NCBI GenBank assembly: GCA_035549615.1
Contig: DASZQO010000263.1
Coordinates: 1 to 12,848 of the forward strand
Source: JAKAWQ01 sp035549615
GTDB taxonomy: Bacteria > Pseudomonadota > Alphaproteobacteria > Acetobacterales > Acetobacteraceae
Direction: 5' to 3'
Length of the DNA stretch: 12,848 nt
Of the stretch, positions 1-6,697 are shown in pieces. The notes beneath the pieces were generated by a model. That model was not told the origin of the DNA. It saw only the letters and a list, made by a program, of their open reading frames with translations, and ran no database searches. Position 1 is the first letter of the stretch. Each line of letters opens with the position of its first letter. The position numbers and the translations under genes are program-made.

Positions 1-1244
1 GCGGCCGGCTCGCGCGGCGCCTCGCCAAGGCTCTTTGCGACCTCCGCGGCGAGCTTGGCAAACCGCTCGGCCACCAGCGCCGCATCGAGCCTCTCATCGC
101 CGCCCGGCCCGAAGATCGCCGGGAAATGCGCCGGCTGGATCCGCCCGAGACAGACATTCGCATCCGTCACCGTGAGCGGACCGCCCTTGCGGTAGGAAGC
201 CGGGCCCGGATCGGCGCCCGCGGATTCCGGGCCGACACGCAGTCGCGCGCCGTCGAAACCGAGGATCGAGCCGCCACCCGCCGCCACCGTGTTGATGGCG
301 AGCATGGGCGCCGCGATCCTCACCCCCGCGATCACCCGCTCGAAGGTTCGCTCGAAGCTCCCCGCATAGAGGGCGACATCGGTCGAGGTGCCCCCCATGT
401 CGAACGTGATCACCCGCTCGAACCCGGCCATGCCGGCGGTCCGCACCGCCCCGACAATGCCCGCGGCGGGCCCGGAGAGCACGGCATCCTTGCCCTGGAA
501 GGCTTCGGCCGCCGCCAGTCCGCCGTTCGACTGCATGAAATAGAGCTTCGTCCCCTCAAGCTCGGCCGCCACCTTGGCCACGTAGCGGCCGAGGATAGGA
601 GAAAGATACGAATCAGCAACGGTGGTGTCAGCGCGCGGGATCAGCCTCAGGAGCGGGCTCACGCGATGGCTCACCGAGATCTGCGTGAAGCCAGCCTTCT
701 CGGCGAGCGTGGCCAGTCGTTTTTCATGCGCCGGGTATTTCCAGGCATGCATGAGCGCGATCGCGCAGGCGCCGATTCCCCGCGCGCGGACGCGCCGCAG
801 CGTAGCCAGCGCCTCGTCCTCGTCGAGCGGCTCGATCTCGGCCCCATCCGCGCCGATCCTGCCCCCAACCTCGATCACCTCTTCGTAGAGCATGGTCGGG
901 AGCTTGATCGCGAGATCGAAGAGGCGCGGCCGCGCCTGGTTCCCGATGCGCAAGGCATCGGCGAAGCCATGATTGACGACAAGCAAGGTTCGTTCGCCGC
1001 GCCGTTCGAGCAGCGCATTGGTCGCGACCGTCGTGCCCATCTTCACCGCCGCGATCACCCCGGGCGGGATCGGCATGCCGGGCGCAAGCCCCAGCACCTC
1101 CCGGATGCCGGCAAGGGCCGCGTCATGATACTGGCGCGGATTCTCGCTCAGCAGCTTGCGCGCGGTGAGCCGGCCCTCTGGATCGCGCGCGACGATGTCG
1201 GTGAAGGTGCCGCCGCGATCGATCCAAAACTGCCATCCCGCCAT
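1..1244 (-). CDS. hyuA: Hydantoinase/5-oxoprolinase subunit A, 3' end outside the window
   Basis: The N-terminal 414 codons read as a HyuA-family protein, the ATP-dependent amidohydrolase subunit that opens hydantoins or 5-oxoproline in the cytoplasm. Visible family motifs are DRGGTFTD at residues 9-16, MGTTVATNALLERRG near 70-84, and, in the second half, MQSNGG, SGPAAG and FDMGGTSTDV, the actin-like ATP-binding signatures. A typical HyuA has about 700 residues and fused eukaryote-type oxoprolinases about 1200, so roughly 40% or more is missing beyond position 1. The ATG at 1244 opens directly on MAGWQFWIDRGGTFTD, the usual family N terminus; upstream there is only a weak purine stretch. It is divergent from the djlA-like gene. 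The substrate cannot be told from sequence, and any hyuB partner would lie outside the window. Confidence 0.93.
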   Translation of the reverse strand, partial: MAGWQFWIDRGGTFTDIVARDPEGRLTARKLLSENPRQYHDAALAGIREVLGLAPGMPIPPGVIAAVKMGTTVATNALLERRGERTLLVVNHGFADALRIGNQARPRLFDLAIKLPTMLYEEVIEVGGRIGADGAEIEPLDEDEALATLRRVRARGIGACAIALMHAWKYPAHEKRLATLAEKAGFTQISVSHRVSPLLRLIPRADTTVADSYLSPILGRYVAKVAAELEGTKLYFMQSNGGLAAAEAFQGKDAVLSGPAAGIVGAVRTAGMAGFERVITFDMGGTSTDVALYAGSFERTFERVIAGVRIAAPMLAINTVAAGGGSILGFDGARLRVGPESAGADPGPASYRKGGPLTVTDANVCLGRIQPAHFPAIFGPGGDERLDAALVAERFAKLAAEVAKSLGEAPREPA

Positions 1245-1340
1245 TGTCCCATCCGTTGCCTCGTGAAGGGCGCGGAGGATGGAGAGGCAAGCCGCCCGGG
1301 GCAAGGGTCCGGCAGCAATACCGGATGAAGCCCGCCGGTT

Positions 1341-1370
1341 TTGCCGCGCTCAACCGCCGCATGCTACGCT
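1341..1370 (+). promoter_or_regulatory. Possible sigma70-type promoter of the djlA-like gene
   Basis: TTGCCG (1341-1346) and TACGCT (1365-1370) are separated by 18 bp and end 24 bp before the ATG at 1395. They lie in the 150-bp gap between divergent genes. Matches to consensus are partial, so this is only a candidate. Confidence 0.27.
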
Positions 1371-1394
1371 GAAAAGCTCTGCGGCAAGGGCAGC

Positions 1395-2198
1395 ATGGGA
1401 TATTGGGGCAAGATCATCGGCGGGATGGCAGGCCTCGCCATGGGAGGGCCGTTCGGCTTCGTCGTCGGCGCCGCACTTGGCCATGCGGCGGATACCGGCG
1501 CGCTCGGCGATCTGCGCCGCCAGATGGGACGCCAGTTCGGCGGCCCCTTTGGCGGCGGGCGCTCGCCGCTCGGCCCGGCCCGGATCGCCGCCCTTTTTGG
1601 CCGGCGTGAGGAAGTCTTTGCGATCTCGGTCGTCGTGCTGGCGGCCAAGCTCGCCAAATGTGACGGCCCGGTAAATCGCGCCGAGATTGAAGCCTTCAAG
1701 CGCCACTTCCGCATCCCGCCCGAATCGGTTCATCAGGTCGGCCGCCTGTTCGACCAGGCGCGGGAAAGCGCGTCCGGATATGAGGAGTTCGCCGAGCAGC
1801 TCGCCCAGACCTTCGCCGATAATCGCGGCACGCTTGAGGAGGTGCTTGCCGCGCTCTTCGTCATCGCCCGCGCGGACGGGCCGGCAAACGCCCGGGAAGA
1901 AGCCTTTCTCGCCGGCGTGCACCGGGCGTTCCAGCTCGATTCGGCTGCCTGGGACCGCGCGCGCGGCACCGCGCCCCGGCATGGGACCGAGACCGGCGAT
2001 CCTTATGCCGTGCTCGGCCTCAAATCCACCGCAACCGATGCCGAAGTGCGCGCAACCTGGCGCAAATTGATGCGCGAGAACCATCCGGACAGCCTGGCCG
2101 CCCGCGGCGTGCCGGAGGATTTCATCATCAAGGCGAGCGAGAAGGTGGCGCGCATCAACGCCGCGTGGGACCGCATCAAACGGGAGCGCGGCCTGTAA
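1395..2198 (+). CDS. djlA: DjlA-like membrane J-domain co-chaperone
   Basis: The 267-residue protein has the DjlA layout. A short glycine-rich hydrophobic N terminus (residues 5-30) could act as the membrane anchor, a helical TerB-like region covers about 70-195, and a C-terminal J domain covers 201-265 with the diagnostic HPD triad at 230-232. J proteins stimulate the ATPase of DnaK through HPD; DjlA presents this domain on the cytoplasmic side of the inner membrane. I chose the ATG at 1395 because the protein then starts MGYWGKIIGG, as family members do, and because AAGGG lies 4 bp upstream. The frame is open back to 1341, but that extension looks non-family. As I recall, djlA-like and ampD genes are neighbours in many alphaproteobacteria; here the next plus-strand gene is ampD, about 1 kb away. 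Confidence 0.9.
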   Translation: MGYWGKIIGGMAGLAMGGPFGFVVGAALGHAADTGALGDLRRQMGRQFGGPFGGGRSPLGPARIAALFGRREEVFAISVVVLAAKLAKCDGPVNRAEIEAFKRHFRIPPESVHQVGRLFDQARESASGYEEFAEQLAQTFADNRGTLEEVLAALFVIARADGPANAREEAFLAGVHRAFQLDSAAWDRARGTAPRHGTETGDPYAVLGLKSTATDAEVRATWRKLMRENHPDSLAARGVPEDFIIKASEKVARINAAWDRIKRERGL

Positions 2199-2269
2199 GG
2201 CATTTCCCTTTTTGGTCCGCTCTGGTCCCCATGTGTTCCCCCGATCCGCTGCGCCCCCCATGACCAGAA

Positions 2270-2287
2270 GCGTCCCAGTCGGGACGC
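2270..2287. terminator. Perfect stem-loop between converging genes
   Basis: GCGTCCC and GGGACGC form a perfect 7-bp stem around the loop AGTC. It lies 72 bp after the djlA-like stop and 73 bp after the stop of the minus-strand lipoprotein gene, the place expected for a shared terminator. No real T-tract follows on the plus strand and only a short TTCTGGT on the minus strand, so intrinsic termination is uncertain. Confidence 0.35.
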
Positions 2288-2359
2288 GCGGCCATCCGGA
2301 AGCCATGGGCGTGCCTCAAAGCGCGGCTTCGATAGAGCTCCGCCGCCAACGAGCTGAGT

Positions 2360-2497
2360 TCAATATCCGCCTCCACCTCCACCCGTGTGCGTCGAAGCGG
2401 GGGCAGGGGTGCCGCCGAGAGTCCCCGGCTCCGTGGCACACCCGGCAAGCCCGAAGAGCACGACGATCACGACCCCGATCGCTGCAAGCCTCAACAT
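2360..2497 (-). CDS. Small lipoprotein, 45 residues
   Basis: The reading frame encodes a 45-residue protein with a hydrophobic N-terminal segment (residues 4-18, starting MLRLAAIGVV) and a lipobox LAGC whose Cys is residue 20. This is the hallmark of lipid attachment and cleavage by signal peptidase II. The mature part is only 26 residues, Thr/Pro/Ala-rich, and ends in six glycines and a tyrosine. A strong ribosome binding site, GGGAGGA, sits about 4 bp before the ATG. It lies antisense between djlA and ampD. The Shine-Dalgarno and lipobox together make chance unlikely despite the size. I do not recognise a family; many small entericidin-like or filler lipoproteins look similar, and no function is claimed. 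Confidence 0.7.
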   Translation of the reverse strand: MLRLAAIGVVIVVLFGLAGCATEPGTLGGTPAPASTHTGGGGGGY

Positions 2498-2714
2498 TCT
2501 GTCCTCCCGTTGCCGCCTCATGCGGACAACACCCTGTGCGGGCGGTTATTCCCAGGGAAAGCGCCGTTGATGGTGGCGCGGCACAGGTTCCCCGGCAGCG
2601 AAAACCTCCAAGATGACGGGATGGTATTGACCCCCGGCTGATCCAGAGCCGGCAAAGCACCACGGCGCGAGGGTCGCGGACGGCGGCGAAGGCGCGCATA
2701 CGGTAAACGTAGAA
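2498..2714. other. Intergenic stretch with no recognisable gene
   Basis: No frame here has a convincing ribosome binding site together with native-looking codon use. It should contain the promoter of the minus-strand lipoprotein gene, but I find no clear -35/-10 pair. Confidence 0.5.
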
Positions 2715-2804
2715 GAGGCAGAAGAGAAGTTGTTCTTTGTTGAAAGAAAAGCCAGAGAACTTTTTATTCTTTTGTCATCCAGGGCCGACACCAAGATCAA
2801 TAGG

Positions 2805-2838
2805 GCTTCTGATGGATCGCTTCGCGATCCGCCAAAGC
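2805..2838. repeat. Central hairpin of the palindromic element
   Basis: The core GGATCGC-TTC-GCGATCC is a perfect 7-bp stem with a 3-nt loop (2814-2830). Pairing resumes outside it between GCTT-T (2805-2810, with C2809 bulged) and AAAAGC-type bases (2834-2838), giving an interrupted longer stem. No T-run follows on either strand, so a terminator is unlikely. Confidence 0.55.
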
Positions 2839-2874
2839 GGGGCCATCAAATTGATCGAGAAAGGAACACCAGGG

Positions 2875-2897
2875 CGTGATGAGCAAAAATCATCACG
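2875..2897. repeat. Perfect 8-bp stem-loop
   Basis: CGTGATGA (2875-2882) and TCATCACG (2890-2897) pair perfectly around the loop GCAAAAA. It lies in the right half of the palindromic element and has no counterpart in the left half. A-rich sequence follows on the plus strand, so it does not look like a plus-strand terminator. Confidence 0.5.
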
Positions 2898-3074
2898 TTC
2901 TGGTCAGAAAAAAACGAAAAAGCCATTTTGTTCCTTTTCTTCAGAAAAAGAATCTTCCTTCTCTAAGAGAATGCAGAAATGGGCAGTGTTTCTAAGGAAA
3001 AAGAATCCACCGTTGGCGTGAGGCCCCTCAGTCCATCGGATAAGACCGCAGCAAAACAAGATGGGAATAAGAAA

Positions 3075-3107
3075 TGGACGGGGAGTGCGGCGCGCGGCCG
3101 CCGTCCA
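3075..3107. other. GC-rich nested hairpin upstream of ampD
   Basis: TGGACGG (3075-3081) pairs with CCGTCCA (3101-3107), and an inner GCGGC/GCCGC pair (3087-3091 with 3097-3101) can form within the loop, sharing one base with the outer stem. It lies 67 bp before the ATG at 3174 and 151 bp before the possible TTG start at 3258, so it could be in the ampD leader. Nothing else in 2986-3173 is recognised. Confidence 0.35.
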
Positions 3108-3173
3108 CGCCGCGGATGCGTAGGGCCGCGATGGCGGCGTCGTTCTGACTTGGATATCTTCACAACGTGACCG

Positions 3174-3977
3174 ATGGGCAATGGCGTGGAGCAGAACCGG
3201 GCAGATGAAGAGAAAGAGCAACCAATTCATGGCGTTACCGAGTTTTTGGAGCGACCTTTGAAGCAGCGCCGGAGCCCCAACCACAACGAACGCCCCGCCG
3301 GCACGCCCATCGATACGCTGGTCCTGCACTATACCGGCATGCAGAGTGCCGAGGCGGCACTCGATCGGCTTTGCTGCGAAGATGCGCGCGTCTCCTCCCA
3401 TTATCTGATCGAGGAGGATGGCGCGCTCTGGCAGCTCGTGCCGGACGAACGCCGCGCCTGGCATGCCGGCCCCTCCTTCTGGCGCGGGCACACCGACATC
3501 AATTCCCGCTCAATCGGGATCGAGATCGTCAACCCCGGCCATGAGTGGGGGTATCGTCCCTTTCCAGCCACCCAAATGGACTCGGTCATCGCGCTTTGCC
3601 GCGATCTTCTCGCCCGCCATCCGATTGAGGCCCGCAATGTCGTCGCGCACAGCGATATCGCGCCTGACCGTAAGCAGGACCCGGGTGAGCTTTTCGATTT
3701 TCCTCTCCTCGCGCGGAATGGCATCGGGCTTTTTCCGGAAAGCACAAAGGATCTCGGCGCTGCCGACATCGTCTCGGATGCATCCGGCCTCGCTCCGATC
3801 CGCGCCGCCCTCGCCACGATCGGCTATGACGTGACCGGGGAGGGGGGCTGGGATCCCGCTCTCGGCGCAGTGCTCACAGCTTTCCAGCGCCATTGGCGGG
3901 CGGAGACCATCAACGGCAAGGCCGATGCCGGCACACGCGCGCGCCTTGCGGCGCTCACCCGGCTGCTGAAGTCGTAA
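3174..3977 (+). CDS. ampD: AmpD-type 1,6-anhydro-N-acetylmuramyl-L-alanine amidase
   Basis: This is an amidase_2 (AmpD) enzyme that cuts the muramyl-L-alanine amide bond of recycled cell-wall fragments. Numbered from the ATG, the expected zinc ligands are H52 (VLHYTG), H159 (VVAHSDIAP) and D169 (RKQDPG), with K167 and E117 (IGIEIVNPGH) as likely catalytic residues. A peptidoglycan_binding_1-like domain covers about 205-262, as in many alphaproteobacterial AmpDs. No signal peptide is seen, so it should be cytoplasmic. The start is uncertain: the first 28 codons (MGNGVEQN...) use A/T-rich codons unlike the rest and lack a good ribosome binding site, while TTG at 3258 has GGAG 6 bp upstream and gives 239 residues beginning just before SPNHNERP. 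The PEP mutase-family gene follows after 31 bp, so cotranscription is plausible. Confidence 0.92.
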   Translation: MGNGVEQNRADEEKEQPIHGVTEFLERPLKQRRSPNHNERPAGTPIDTLVLHYTGMQSAEAALDRLCCEDARVSSHYLIEEDGALWQLVPDERRAWHAGPSFWRGHTDINSRSIGIEIVNPGHEWGYRPFPATQMDSVIALCRDLLARHPIEARNVVAHSDIAPDRKQDPGELFDFPLLARNGIGLFPESTKDLGAADIVSDASGLAPIRAALATIGYDVTGEGGWDPALGAVLTAFQRHWRAETINGKADAGTRARLAALTRLLKS

Positions 3978-4008
3978 CGATCCAGGCCAGTGAAAATGGG
4001 GAAACGTC

Positions 4009-4833
4009 ATGACGGTGAGCCAAAGCAAGAAAGCGGAACGTTTTGCCGCTCTGCATAAAGGACCCGGCACCTTCATCATCGCCAATGCGTGGGATGCCGG
4101 CTCCGCGCGCATCCTTTCGGCGCTCGGCTTTGTCGCGCTCGCAACCTCGAGCGGTGCTGCCGCCGGCGTGCTTGGAAAGCGTGACGGCACGATGACCCGT
4201 GATGAATCCCTCACCAATGCGCGCGCGATCGCTGCGGCAACCGACCTTCCGGTCTCTGCCGATCTCGAGCATGCGTTCGCGGATTCGCCCGAAGCTGTGG
4301 CAACCACCTTCCGTCTCGCCGCCGGGGCGGGCCTTGTCGGCGCCTCGATCGAGGATGCTACCGGCGACCCCGCCCGGCCCCTCTTTCCGATCGAGGAGGC
4401 TGCCGAACGTGTTGCCGCAGCGGTCGGGGCGGCACGAAAGCTTCCTTTCCCCTTCACGGTGACCGCGCGGGCCGAGAATTTCTTCTGCGGGAAGCCCGAT
4501 CTCGATGATACGATCAAACGCCTTCAGGCCTATGAGAAGGCAGGCGCGGATGTGCTGATGGCGCCCGGCCTGCCTGACATGGCCGCTGTCCGCACCGTCT
4601 GCGCTTCGCTCTCGCGCCCTTTCAGCTTTACGGGCGGCATCAAGGGAAGGTCCTTTCCGATCGCCGCCCTGGCTGAGGTCGGTGTCCGGCGCGTCAGCCT
4701 CGCCACCTCCCTTTATCGCGCCGCCATGAACGGCCTGGTCACTGCCGCCCGAGAGGTCCGCGATGAGGGCGGTTTCGGGTACGTGGAGAACGTGCTGACC
4801 ACGCCGGAACTCTATTCATTGATGGGCAACTGA
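4009..4833 (+). CDS. Isocitrate lyase/PEP mutase-family enzyme
   Basis: The 274-residue protein is a complete PEP mutase/isocitrate lyase superfamily TIM barrel. Motifs seen are NAWDAGSA (26-33), TSSGA (47-51), the metal-binding SADLEHAF (83-90), GASIEDATGDP (111-121, E115/D116) and TARAENF (152-158). The second acidic residue of the classical DxD pair is Glu87 here. The KKCGH loop of true isocitrate lyase is absent and the length is well below that of isocitrate lyase, so it is not AceA. Members of this subgroup act on oxaloacetate, 2-methylisocitrate or phosphonopyruvate-like acids; the substrate cannot be chosen from sequence. GGGGAAA lies 4 bp before the ATG. Only 2 bp separate its stop from the next dehydrogenase start, indicating coupled translation and a linked function. 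Confidence 0.88.
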   Translation: MTVSQSKKAERFAALHKGPGTFIIANAWDAGSARILSALGFVALATSSGAAAGVLGKRDGTMTRDESLTNARAIAAATDLPVSADLEHAFADSPEAVATTFRLAAGAGLVGASIEDATGDPARPLFPIEEAAERVAAAVGAARKLPFPFTVTARAENFFCGKPDLDDTIKRLQAYEKAGADVLMAPGLPDMAAVRTVCASLSRPFSFTGGIKGRSFPIAALAEVGVRRVSLATSLYRAAMNGLVTAAREVRDEGGFGYVENVLTTPELYSLMGN

Positions 4834-4835
4834 TC

Positions 4836-5549
4836 ATGGCGCAAAAGCTCGTCGTCATCACCGGCGCAAGCTCCGGCATCGGGCTTGCCATCGCCAAGGG
4901 GTTCGCGCGCGAAGGCAACCCGATGCTGCTCATCGCGCGGCATATCGAGCCGATCGCCGCGCTGGGTGGCACCGAAATCGTCTGTAAGGCGGCCGATGTC
5001 GCGGATTATGCCGGCATCGAGGCCGCGATCCGCGCCGCCGAGCAGCGCTGGGGTGAGACCGAATGCCTCATCAACAGCGCGGGGTTCGCCGATGCCCGCG
5101 GCTTTCAGGATGTGGCATCCGCCGATTTCGCCCGCGAAATCGAAGTCAACCTCATCGGCATGCTCAACTGCACGAAAGCGGTGATCGCCGGCATGTCCCG
5201 CCGCAAATCGGGCACCATCATCAATATCAGCTCAGTCAGCGATCGGAAAACCTCCCCGGTCGCGATCGCCTATACCGCGTCCAAATATGGTGTCCGTGCC
5301 GCCAGCGAATCGCTCCGCGAAGCGGAAGGCAAGAACGGCGTCCGCATCATCAACATCGCGCCGGGCTACGTGAAAACCAACATCCATGCCGCCATGGGCA
5401 TCAGCTTCGCGCAGTATTGCGCGCTTCTCGGCAACCCGGATTTCATGTCCGCCGAAGAGCTTGCCGAGATCGTGCTCTTCTGCTGGAAACTCCCCCAATC
5501 CATCACCATCCGCGATCTTGTCGTCGCGCCCACGCGCACCGGATTTTAG
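4836..5549 (+). CDS. Short-chain dehydrogenase/reductase (YdfG-like)
   Basis: A 237-residue classical SDR with the cofactor motif TGASSGIG (9-16), NSAG (80-83) in place of NNAG, catalytic S133 (IINISS), and YTASK with Y146 and K150. Such enzymes oxidise hydroxyl or reduce keto groups with NAD(P)H. The C terminus (ITIRDLVVAPTRTGF) is like that of YdfG-type hydroxy acid dehydrogenases, which fits a partner acting on a small acid. It starts 2 bp after the PEP mutase-family stop with no strong ribosome binding site of its own, consistent with translational coupling. It converges with the lysR gene 24 bp downstream. The exact substrate is unknown. Confidence 0.9.
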   Translation: MAQKLVVITGASSGIGLAIAKGFAREGNPMLLIARHIEPIAALGGTEIVCKAADVADYAGIEAAIRAAEQRWGETECLINSAGFADARGFQDVASADFAREIEVNLIGMLNCTKAVIAGMSRRKSGTIINISSVSDRKTSPVAIAYTASKYGVRAASESLREAEGKNGVRIINIAPGYVKTNIHAAMGISFAQYCALLGNPDFMSAEELAEIVLFCWKLPQSITIRDLVVAPTRTGF

Positions 5550-5573
5550 GCTGAATTATAGCAATCTTCGCTT

Positions 5574-6515
5574 TCAAAACCGCGTTTTGTCGTCCAGCCG
5601 TGAATTTCCGGCCTTCGCCGATCTCTTCTGGCCGCGGGTGATCAATTCATCAAGCCTGGAAAGAAACAATTTCAGCGTCGGAGACGCGTTCGCTCTATTG
5701 TATCCGGCCACGAGATCGATGGTGGGCGCATCTCCGGCGAGAGGGCGGCTGGTCACCGACCACGGCAGGAAATTCCTCGCATAGGCGGGCACCAGCGTTA
5801 CCCCGCGTGTTGAGGCAACCAGGGACATCGCCATGGCGAGATTGTCGATCAGGTGCGCCGGCCGGAGATCGACCCCAGATCGTTTCATATAGTCATCGAT
5901 AACCGCCCGCAATGTGGGCGCTGTCTCGGACATGCCGAGAAAGACCTCGCCCTTGAGTTCGCGGAGCGGGATGACATCGCGTGAAGCGAGGCGATGGTCG
6001 CTCGGCAGGACAACGATGAGCGGTTCAGTTGCCACGGTCTTGTATTCCAGGCCGGGCATCCGCGGCTCAGGCCGCAGGAAGGCGAGGTCGAGCCCGCCCC
6101 GCATCAACGCATCGGCGAGCTTCGGCGAGTGGTCGCTCGAGATCGTGACATCGATATTGGGCAGCTCGTCCTTCAGGAGCTTCATGACCTCGGGCATCCA
6201 ATCCATTTCCTGCCCGGTGAGGAATCCGAGAGCGAATTTCGCCTTGGCGGGCTGCGCCGCGCGCCGCGCTGCCTCTACCGCCGCTTCCGTCTGGCTGAGC
6301 GCAAGCCTTGCATGATCGAGAAAGGCGCGCCCCGCCTCGGTCAGGGCAATGCCCCGCGCGCTCCGCACCAGAAGCTGCGCTCCGACTTCATATTCCAGAT
6401 CGCGAATCTGCCGGCTGAGCGAAGGTTGCGCCGTGTGCAGCCTTCGCTCGGCCGCGACGGTGAGGCTCCCCTCCTCAACGACCGCGACGAAATAACGCAG
6501 ATGCCGCAGCTCCAT
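5574..6515 (-). CDS. LysR-family transcriptional regulator
   Basis: The 313-residue protein has the LysR N-terminal winged helix-turn-helix (residues 1-60, with MELRHLRYFVAVVEEGSLT and AQPSLSRQIRDLE), a linker helix (65-90) and a periplasmic-binding-like effector domain (about 93-295). The N terminus is closest in style to the HcaR/BenM/CatM-type group that responds to small aromatic or organic acids. The ATG at 6515 was chosen because LysR proteins begin at this motif; the frame stays open to 6662, but that 49-residue extension is Arg/Phe-rich and unlike the family. The last 18 residues are basic and probably disordered. It is divergent from the dehydrogenase run at 6698, the classical arrangement for a LysR gene and its target. 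The effector is unknown. Confidence 0.93.
   Translation of the reverse strand: MELRHLRYFVAVVEEGSLTVAAERRLHTAQPSLSRQIRDLEYEVGAQLLVRSARGIALTEAGRAFLDHARLALSQTEAAVEAARRAAQPAKAKFALGFLTGQEMDWMPEVMKLLKDELPNIDVTISSDHSPKLADALMRGGLDLAFLRPEPRMPGLEYKTVATEPLIVVLPSDHRLASRDVIPLRELKGEVFLGMSETAPTLRAVIDDYMKRSGVDLRPAHLIDNLAMAMSLVASTRGVTLVPAYARNFLPWSVTSRPLAGDAPTIDLVAGYNRANASPTLKLFLSRLDELITRGQKRSAKAGNSRLDDKTRF
5575..5589. terminator. Small hairpin at the converging gene ends
   Basis: CAAAAC-CGC-GTTTTG is a perfect 6-bp inverted repeat that overlaps the lysR stop codon and lies 26 bp after the dehydrogenase stop. The arms supply short A and T runs on both strands, so it could act weakly in both directions, but the stem is short and A/T-rich. 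Confidence 0.28.
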
Positions 6516-6523
6516 CTCCGGTC

Positions 6524-6540
6524 CATACCTGCAAGGTATG
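6524..6540. promoter_or_regulatory. LysR-type operator, T-N11-A dyad
   Basis: CATACCT-GCA-AGGTATG is a perfect 7-bp inverted repeat with a 3-bp centre. T6526 and A6538 are exactly 11 bases apart within the dyad, the geometry of LysR recognition sites. It sits 8 bp upstream of the lysR start codon and just downstream of the candidate lysR promoter, so autorepression is the simplest reading. Binding is inferred. Confidence 0.5.
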
Positions 6541-6546
6541 ATCGCC

Positions 6547-6575
6547 AACCTAAAAAGTCTTTTTCGAAAACGCAA
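6547..6575 (-). promoter_or_regulatory. Possible lysR promoter
   Basis: On the minus strand, TTGCGT (6570-6575) and TAGGTT (6547-6552) are separated by 17 bp. Transcription would start near 6540, at the edge of the T-N11-A dyad. The -10 match is moderate. Confidence 0.3.
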
Positions 6576-6644
6576 GAAACGCCTAATTCGCCTTCTGAAG
6601 AAGCGGCTGATGAACGAGCCTATCTCGGCCGGAAACCGAAATGC

Positions 6645-6662
6645 TTGGGCAATCATGCCCAA
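6645..6662. promoter_or_regulatory. Second dyad upstream of the dehydrogenase run
   Basis: TTGGGCA-ATCA-TGCCCAA is a perfect 7-bp inverted repeat whose right end is 35 bp before the ATG at 6698. Outer bases TGC (6642-6644) and GCA (6666-6668) can extend it across a 3-nt bulge. Its even centre does not fit T-N11-A. It may be an operator for another regulator, a LysR activation site, or an RNA hairpin in the leader. Confidence 0.38.
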
Positions 6663-6697
6663 AAGGCAGATCCGGCCAAAGCGCGAGGACGAGAACC

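Larger units (their letters stand above)
2715..2985. repeat. A/T-rich imperfect palindromic element, about 270 bp
   Basis: GC drops to roughly 35-45% by hand count of four lines, against GC-rich flanks. The block is organised as nested inverted repeats. At the centre is GGATCGC-TTC-GCGATCC (2814-2830). Around it lie GATCAAT (2795-2801) and ATTGATC (2850-2856). The outer arms, about 2720-2772 reversed and 2915-2975 forward, share the order AAAAAG, CTTTTCTT, AAAGAA, CTTC, CTTCTC. The right half is longer because it contains an extra hairpin at 2875-2897. No transposase or long native frame is present, so a nonautonomous or REP-like intergenic element is my inference. Confidence 0.5.

Noticed and set aside
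126..1328. A 400-codon plus-strand open frame
   Set aside because: It lies antisense to the clear HyuA motifs, is dominated by Arg/Asp/His/Gly as expected of a GC-rich shadow frame, and shows no domain.
1350..2306. A 318-codon minus-strand open frame
   Set aside because: It is the antisense of the djlA-like gene; composition is that of a shadow frame and no motif is seen.
2779..2875. CCAGGGC direct repeats (2779-2785 and 2869-2875) as a target-site duplication
   Set aside because: They lie inside the palindromic element instead of at its outer edges, and a 7-bp match is easily due to chance.
2904..3491. Minus-strand frame with an internal ATG at 3230 giving a hydrophobic start (MNWLLFLFICPVLLHA)
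   Set aside because: It resembles a signal peptide, but there is no ribosome binding site, the rest is Arg/Pro-rich then reads through the A/T-rich repeat, and the frame runs antisense into ampD. Chance is the simpler explanation.
3510..4517. A 335-codon minus-strand frame across ampD and the PEP mutase-like gene
   Set aside because: It overlaps two well-supported genes on the other strand and has the Arg/Ala/Ser bias of a shadow frame.
6552..6564. AAAAAG-T-CTTTTT inverted repeat in the lysR upstream gap as a terminator
   Set aside because: It is A/T-only apart from one pair, has a one-base centre that cannot form a loop, and lies within the candidate promoter spacer.
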